A stretch of 64,000 bases of DNA from DASQZT01 sp035638575 (GTDB taxonomy: Bacteria > Acidobacteriota > Terriglobia > Bryobacterales > Bryobacteraceae): assembly GCA_035638575.1 (NCBI GenBank), contig DASQZT010000132.1, positions 124,001 to 188,000 on the forward strand, given 5' to 3'. Below the pieces are notes generated by a model. The model searched no databases, was not told where the DNA came from, and was given only the letters and a program-made list of their open reading frames with translations. The translations under genes and the position numbers were made by a program. Positions 60,057 to 64,000 of the stretch are shown piece after piece (the first letter of the stretch is position 1; each line of letters opens with the position of its first letter).

Positions 60057-61857
60057 TCTGTAACTCCGGCGGGGCGGCGGGAATCCGCACGATAAACTCG
60101 GTTCCCTTCATCGGCTCACTCTTCACTCGTATGCTGCCTCCGTGGGCTTCCACGATCTTCTTCACCAGGTTCAAGCCGAGGCCGGTGCCATGCACCTGGT
60201 CGCGGACGGCCTGACGGCCGCGAAAGAACGGGTCGAAAATGTGCTCCTGCTCGTCCTGGGGGATTCCGGAGCCGCGATCGGCCACGCGGATCTCGACGGC
60301 CGGCCCATCGCGGTCCGAGACGGCGGAGGCGAACACGCCGATCCAGTTGCCGCCCTCGACTCCGTATTTCAAGGCGTTGTCCACGAGGTTCTGGAGGACG
60401 TGGCGCATGGCCATCTCGTCGGCCAGCACGAGGGGCAGTCCGGGATCGAGCTGTTTCTCGAGGGTGAAACCGGCGCTTCGGAGCGCGGCGCCGCTGGACC
60501 GCAGGCCGTCATCGATCAGGCGATCGACGGCAACCGGCTCGCGGGCCCGGATGACATGGCCCGCCTGCGCGCTGGCAAAGTGCAGAACCTGTTCCACCAG
60601 CATGGTGAGCTTGGCGCTCTCGGCCTGGATCAGGGCGCCGTACTTCTCCACCTGCTCGGGGCGGCCAGCCAGGCGGCCTCGCAGATTGTAAGCCGCGGTG
60701 TGAATGACGGTGAGCGGCGTACGCAACTCGTGCGAGACGCCGGCCACGAAGTTCATCTGCAACTCCGCAAGCTGATGGGCGCGGCGCGAGAAGCGCACCA
60801 GCACGCCGATGGTTGCCAGGATCAAGAGCAGGATGGCGGCGGAAATGGCGAGGTTGCGGCGGCGCGTCGAGGCAACGAGGGCGTCCAAGGAACCCGCCTG
60901 GTGCCGGACCAGCAGCCGCCAGCGGCCCGGTCCGCCTTCAGGCGGCGGGGGTTCCGTGCCCGATCCGCGGCCTATGCCTTCCTGGACATCCGGAGAAGCT
61001 CCAGGACTTGCGCTGCGCCGCACGTCATGCGGGCCATCCCGCGGAGAAAGGGGCATGCGCATCGGCCCGCGCCCGGGGCCGCCGCGACCGCCGCGCAGTC
61101 CAAAGCCGAAGGTGTTCAGCAGCCCGACCGAGGCATCGGGACTGCCCCGGATGGCGCGCTCGCGGCCGGGCTCCGAATCGTAGATGACGACGGCGGGATT
61201 GGCGCTGTCCACCACCTCCGCATCGTAGTCGAGCCTGCCGGACTCTCCGAGGTAACGGTTCAACAACTGGGGCAAAAGGGTGGCGGCGACCTGCCCGGCA
61301 TCGAGTTCCGCGAGCAGCCATTCCTGTTCGCGCGCGCCGCGGCCATCCGGCGCCGCCTCGAAGCGGGGGACTTCGAAGATCACGGGGACGCCCTGGGCCA
61401 TCGGCACCGGACCGCCTTCGAACCGCCGCATGAGCTGGTCGCGGGTGGCGCTCCATTCGGGCGGCCAATCGGAGGGCGAGAAAGCCGCGGTGTCGAGATC
61501 GAGCAGCAGGAGGCGGAGTGGGCCGCTGTCCGGCACGGCGAGGGCGATGCGGTGGAACAGCGGCTCGTGAGACTGTTTCCAGCGCAGATATTGCGCGGAG
61601 TAAGCGCGCTCGCGTCCGAGCTGTTCCACCTGGGCGGCTTCCGGCACGAGAGCGCCGCACGCGGTGGAGATCGCCTCGTTGAACGTGCGGCTGAGCGCGT
61701 TCAGACGCGACTGGAGCTGCGTACGCAACCGGGTCCGCTCCGCGCTGGTGATCTCGCCGATCCAGCGGTACTGAAGGACGGCGAGAACTCCGCACAGCAG
61801 GGCCAGCAGGCCCACGGAAGCCCACGCGAGCCAGGCGCGCCGCTGAGAAAGCTCCAT
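60031..61857 (-). CDS. Sensor histidine kinase (HisKA/HATPase_c)
   Basis: A 608-residue kinase with transmembrane helices at about 10-28 and 336-356 enclosing a ~300-residue periplasmic sensor whose C-terminal part (about 255-310) is Gly/Pro/Arg-rich. The phospho-acceptor is His376 in FVAGVSHELRTPLTVIH, followed by HATPase_c boxes (HVLQNLVDNALKYG; VADRGSGIPQDEQ; GTGLGLNLVKKIVE). It should phosphorylate the OmpR-type regulator that overlaps its 3' end. The downstream Spy-like gene suggests sensing of envelope state. Confidence 0.93.
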   Translation of the reverse strand: MELSQRRAWLAWASVGLLALLCGVLAVLQYRWIGEITSAERTRLRTQLQSRLNALSRTFNEAISTACGALVPEAAQVEQLGRERAYSAQYLRWKQSHEPLFHRIALAVPDSGPLRLLLLDLDTAAFSPSDWPPEWSATRDQLMRRFEGGPVPMAQGVPVIFEVPRFEAAPDGRGAREQEWLLAELDAGQVAATLLPQLLNRYLGESGRLDYDAEVVDSANPAVVIYDSEPGRERAIRGSPDASVGLLNTFGFGLRGGRGGPGRGPMRMPLSPRDGPHDVRRSASPGASPDVQEGIGRGSGTEPPPPEGGPGRWRLLVRHQAGSLDALVASTRRRNLAISAAILLLILATIGVLVRFSRRAHQLAELQMNFVAGVSHELRTPLTVIHTAAYNLRGRLAGRPEQVEKYGALIQAESAKLTMLVEQVLHFASAQAGHVIRAREPVAVDRLIDDGLRSSGAALRSAGFTLEKQLDPGLPLVLADEMAMRHVLQNLVDNALKYGVEGGNWIGVFASAVSDRDGPAVEIRVADRGSGIPQDEQEHIFDPFFRGRQAVRDQVHGTGLGLNLVKKIVEAHGGSIRVKSEPMKGTEFIVRIPAAPPELQNELAHSPD

Positions 61858-61976
61858 ACTCTCAGGGTAAACCGGGGCGCAAGGTTAAGGAGGTTAAGAA
61901 ATCGGCATCCGCCCCGCGCAGGGCTCGTGGAGGCGGGGCGAACTCGGCTACAATGGCATCAGATCGAGCCGCATCG

Positions 61977-62052
61977 GCTGGCGTAGCTCAGTTGGTAGAG
62001 CATCTGATTTGTAATCAGAGGGTCGGGGGTTCAAATCCCTCCGCCAGCTCCA
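61977..62052 (+). tRNA. tRNA-Thr (anticodon TGT, reads ACA)
   Basis: A complete 76-base tRNA. The acceptor GCTGGCG (61977-61983) pairs with CGCCAGC (62042-62048), then T and an encoded CCA (62050-62052). D-arm GCTCAGTTGGTAGAGC, anticodon arm CTGAT-TTGTAAT with anticodon TGT, T-arm GGGGG-TTCAAAT-CCCTC. Confidence 0.95.
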
Positions 62053-62543
62053 TAAAATCAACAACTTAGAAGCTAATTGTGCTGGACTGACGGGGCGTTG
62101 TCAGCAACCGGGGTCAGGGCCACCTCCATCGCCGCGGCCGCCTCCCTCCGGAGGCTCGGCTGCCCGCCAAGATGCGCTCTGCTCCCCCATGGGGCGATCG
62201 CACGGAGGAGGGAGCGGGAGGCGAGGGCTGCGCCAACATGCGAATCCGGCCCGCCGGATGCCGTCGTTCGCCCGAGTCGTGAGGCGCGGCGTTGCGCTCG
62301 ACGAGCCTATCGCACCCGCGGGCCAATCGCGACCGCGCGGCGGAAGACGCCGGAATCGACTGCCGCTCCAGCCGCGCAACCGAGAGAGCCGCGGCCGGCG
62401 CTCGCGTTTCAGTTCGTCGCGGCCCGGCGAATACCGCCAGCAGGTGGTCGTCACCGATAAGTTCGCCAAGGGTGAGTTCGGCGTCGCGACCCAATCGATG
62501 GATTTCGAAATCGAGCCCTCTAGGATTGTTGAGGCCGCGCTCG
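62053..62543. other. No intact gene; possible protein remnant
   Basis: The 490 bases downstream of tRNA-Thr have GC-rich open frames on both strands with Arg/Pro-rich translations and no ribosome sites. One stretch on the plus strand (about 62425-62515) reads GEYRQQVVVTDKFAKGEFGV, similar in style to C-terminal parts of secreted acidobacterial proteins, but it has no start. Nothing further is supported. Confidence 0.3.
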
Positions 62544-63935
62544 TTAAGGACGGGCGCCCGCTTCCAACACCAGCACCCAGTCGCGGTCGCCGGCGCCGTT
62601 CTTGCCCGGCGTGGTGAATTCGTGCATGCCCTGATTGGAAAACGGCGAGCCGGCAATGGCCTGGAAGGCATCGTCGGTGGGGTCGAACCAGCGGGCAGCG
62701 ATGCCATTCTGAAGCTTGCTCATGGCCACGGTGATCGTCCCGCCTTGCGGCAGATAGGCCATCCCCAGCGTTCCGTCGGGCGTCACGGCCGCGGTTACAT
62801 AATCGTTGTCGGCGAATCGCGATGTCGCCGCCGTAGCCGGCGGACCGGTGGAAATGTACCGGCCGTAGCCGGCGGTGACAAAGGCGTGCCCCTGGTCGGG
62901 CGTCAGATCAAACCACTTTCGAGTCTGAAACAGATTCGTCATGTAGCCCAACTGAACGACGCCGGGCGAGACGAGATAGCTCTTCCAGTCGGGCAGGAAT
63001 CGCCAAATGTACTTATTGCCGTAAAGCTGGCCGGTCGCCCCGGAGAGCATGGTCCAGTATTCCTGCATGCGGAGAACGTGAGTCGTGCCGCCGTCTTCGT
63101 CGCCGTTCCTCTCATATTCGAAGTTGGCCTCGCCCATAAACACCGGGATTTTGGCAGATTGATTGTAGCAATCCAGCACCTTGGCGTAGGTGGCGTAATA
63201 AGTATAGGCCAGATTCAGGCCGACGATGGGGGCCCAATTCGGGTCGTCGAGCGAACAACTCGCCTGATAGTTCAATTCCACGGTCTGAAGTTGTTTCGGC
63301 GCTTCATCCTTGATACCCAGCGCGACCGAGGTAATGACCGCGTCGTTGGCCGGAACGTCCCATCTCTGAAAGTCGTTGCCGTTCAACCAAATGATGTTGG
63401 CAAAGCCCTTGTAACGATTCCCCAGATAGCGCCCATAGGTCCGGCACCGAGTGGAACCGTTGGCGAGCGCGGTTTGCAGCCACCCGGCGGTTTCGAGCGG
63501 ATCGATCATCATCACGATGCCGTCCTTCGCCGCCATTCGGACAACTTCGTCCACACGGGCAAAATAAGCTTCATTCGGCGTGGTCAAGTCGTAATAGCGC
63601 GTGCCTGGTATGGTCGCGGTGAAGGGCTTGGTTCCGTCCAGAAGACTGGCGTCGGGGCGCCCCTCCACGGGTCGAATGCAAAGCAAATTGACCCACAAGG
63701 CATTGATTCCGCGCGCCGCCCGATCCGCCAGATAAATCGCCGCATCAGCCGACGAAAGGTTCGAAAAGACGCTGTGGGGGGAATCACCCACCATCAAGAA
63801 TGGAACGTTGTTCTGGTCGACGAGAATGTGCGGATTCGCGCTGCTGATCTCGAGCGGGTAGCGATAACTCGCTGCAGAGAGCGCCCCGCAACAAAACAAG
63901 CCAACAAAAATGCGCCAATGGCGTGCAGTATTCAT
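62544..63935 (-). CDS. Secreted DUF4038 (apiosidase-like) glycoside hydrolase
   Basis: A 463-residue protein with a signal peptide (residues 1 to about 22, ALSAAS). The TIM-barrel domain has the DUF4038 signature: HILVDQNNVPFLMVGDSPHS, then YLADRAARGINALWVNLL and VVRMAAKDGIVMMIDPLETA, NIIWLNGNDFQ, and IPVFMGEANFEYERN, whose acids are candidate catalytic residues. The C-terminal beta domain (about 370-463) resembles the putative collagen-binding domain found with DUF4038 enzymes. Family members act on plant cell-wall side chains such as apiose-containing pectin. Together with the GH3 gene it fits a plant-polysaccharide diet. Confidence 0.85.
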   Translation of the reverse strand: MNTARHWRIFVGLFCCGALSAASYRYPLEISSANPHILVDQNNVPFLMVGDSPHSVFSNLSSADAAIYLADRAARGINALWVNLLCIRPVEGRPDASLLDGTKPFTATIPGTRYYDLTTPNEAYFARVDEVVRMAAKDGIVMMIDPLETAGWLQTALANGSTRCRTYGRYLGNRYKGFANIIWLNGNDFQRWDVPANDAVITSVALGIKDEAPKQLQTVELNYQASCSLDDPNWAPIVGLNLAYTYYATYAKVLDCYNQSAKIPVFMGEANFEYERNGDEDGGTTHVLRMQEYWTMLSGATGQLYGNKYIWRFLPDWKSYLVSPGVVQLGYMTNLFQTRKWFDLTPDQGHAFVTAGYGRYISTGPPATAATSRFADNDYVTAAVTPDGTLGMAYLPQGGTITVAMSKLQNGIAARWFDPTDDAFQAIAGSPFSNQGMHEFTTPGKNGAGDRDWVLVLEAGARP

Positions 63936-64000
63936 ATATTGCTTTTCCTGAATCGTTTCCTGTTGCTCTCCCAGCGCCGGTTTGCCGTGGATTTCCGTTT

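Noticed and set aside
62101..62469. Arg/Pro-rich frame downstream of tRNA-Thr, considered as a gene or integrated element
   Set aside because: Open frames exist on both strands, neither has a ribosome site or motif; no integrase or attachment repeat of the tRNA 3' end was seen.

Overview
The window is high-GC bacterial DNA (one 60-base line I counted, 45841-45900, is 72% G+C) and looks like a member of the Acidobacteriota, most probably the Solibacter/Bryobacter branch. The reasons are three PadR regulators each paired with a very large permease of the acidobacterial duplicated orphan permease (ADOP) type, two VWFA-related secreted proteins of the acidobacterial type, a carboxypeptidase-like-domain TonB receptor of nearly 1,200 residues, and a PEP-CTERM protein. 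No transposase, integrase, phage gene, rRNA or CRISPR array was seen.

Layout. 1-3156: end of a CoA-disulfide-reductase-like flavoprotein, a redoxin, a NuoI-like ferredoxin, CysE and tRNA-Gly(TCC). 3164-8173: a MetE-like methyltransferase divergent from a TonB-dependent receptor. 8200-10674: RecX, two small envelope proteins and a PIN-toxin pair. 10703-14791: a recombination/folate operon, ruvA-ruvB-folK-recQ. 14855-18198: a GH3 glycosidase translationally coupled to a deleted aldehyde dehydrogenase. 18314-20152: an unknown protein and a Panacea-type toxin-antitoxin pair. 20218-26290: two PadR-ADOP modules. 26310-30896: a NarL-type two-component pair and two VWFA proteins. 30954-34159: the overlapping genes kdsB-pyrG-kdsA, which make CMP-Kdo and its CTP. 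34284-40318: an accessory region with gene debris, a dead zeta toxin beside its intact small partner, and a lower-GC operon (36841-36900 is 47% G+C) encoding a DNA methyltransferase, a MORC/MutL-like GHKL ATPase and an unrecognised third component split by a frameshift. 40319-44040: secreted, regulatory and amidotransferase-like genes. 44175-48266: a CoA-transferase followed by a 2-oxoacid:ferredoxin oxidoreductase operon. 48638-55271: a pair of palindromes, a large secreted coiled-coil protein, a Tat-exported sugar isomerase-like protein, an M16 peptidase pair and a DUF1697 protein. 55305-58699: a third PadR whose ADOP permease is broken by an insertion carrying a PEP-CTERM gene. 58765-63935: an envelope-stress-like kinase/regulator/Spy set, tRNA-Thr(TGT) and a DUF4038 glycosidase-like protein.

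The two strongest leads are these. First, all three padR genes carry an inverted repeat whose right arm ends exactly on the ATG start codon. Two of the three share the same TTGACA-N17-CATACT promoter with the dyad centre at the same place, which implies nearly leaderless, autorepressed transcripts. Second, the 36-40 kb operon looks like a horizontally acquired MORC-type modification/defence system with an uncharacterised third component. A Panacea toxin-antitoxin pair, two near-identical 165-bp remnants of one aldehyde dehydrogenase gene, and a pair of palindromes upstream of 49102 are further points of interest.
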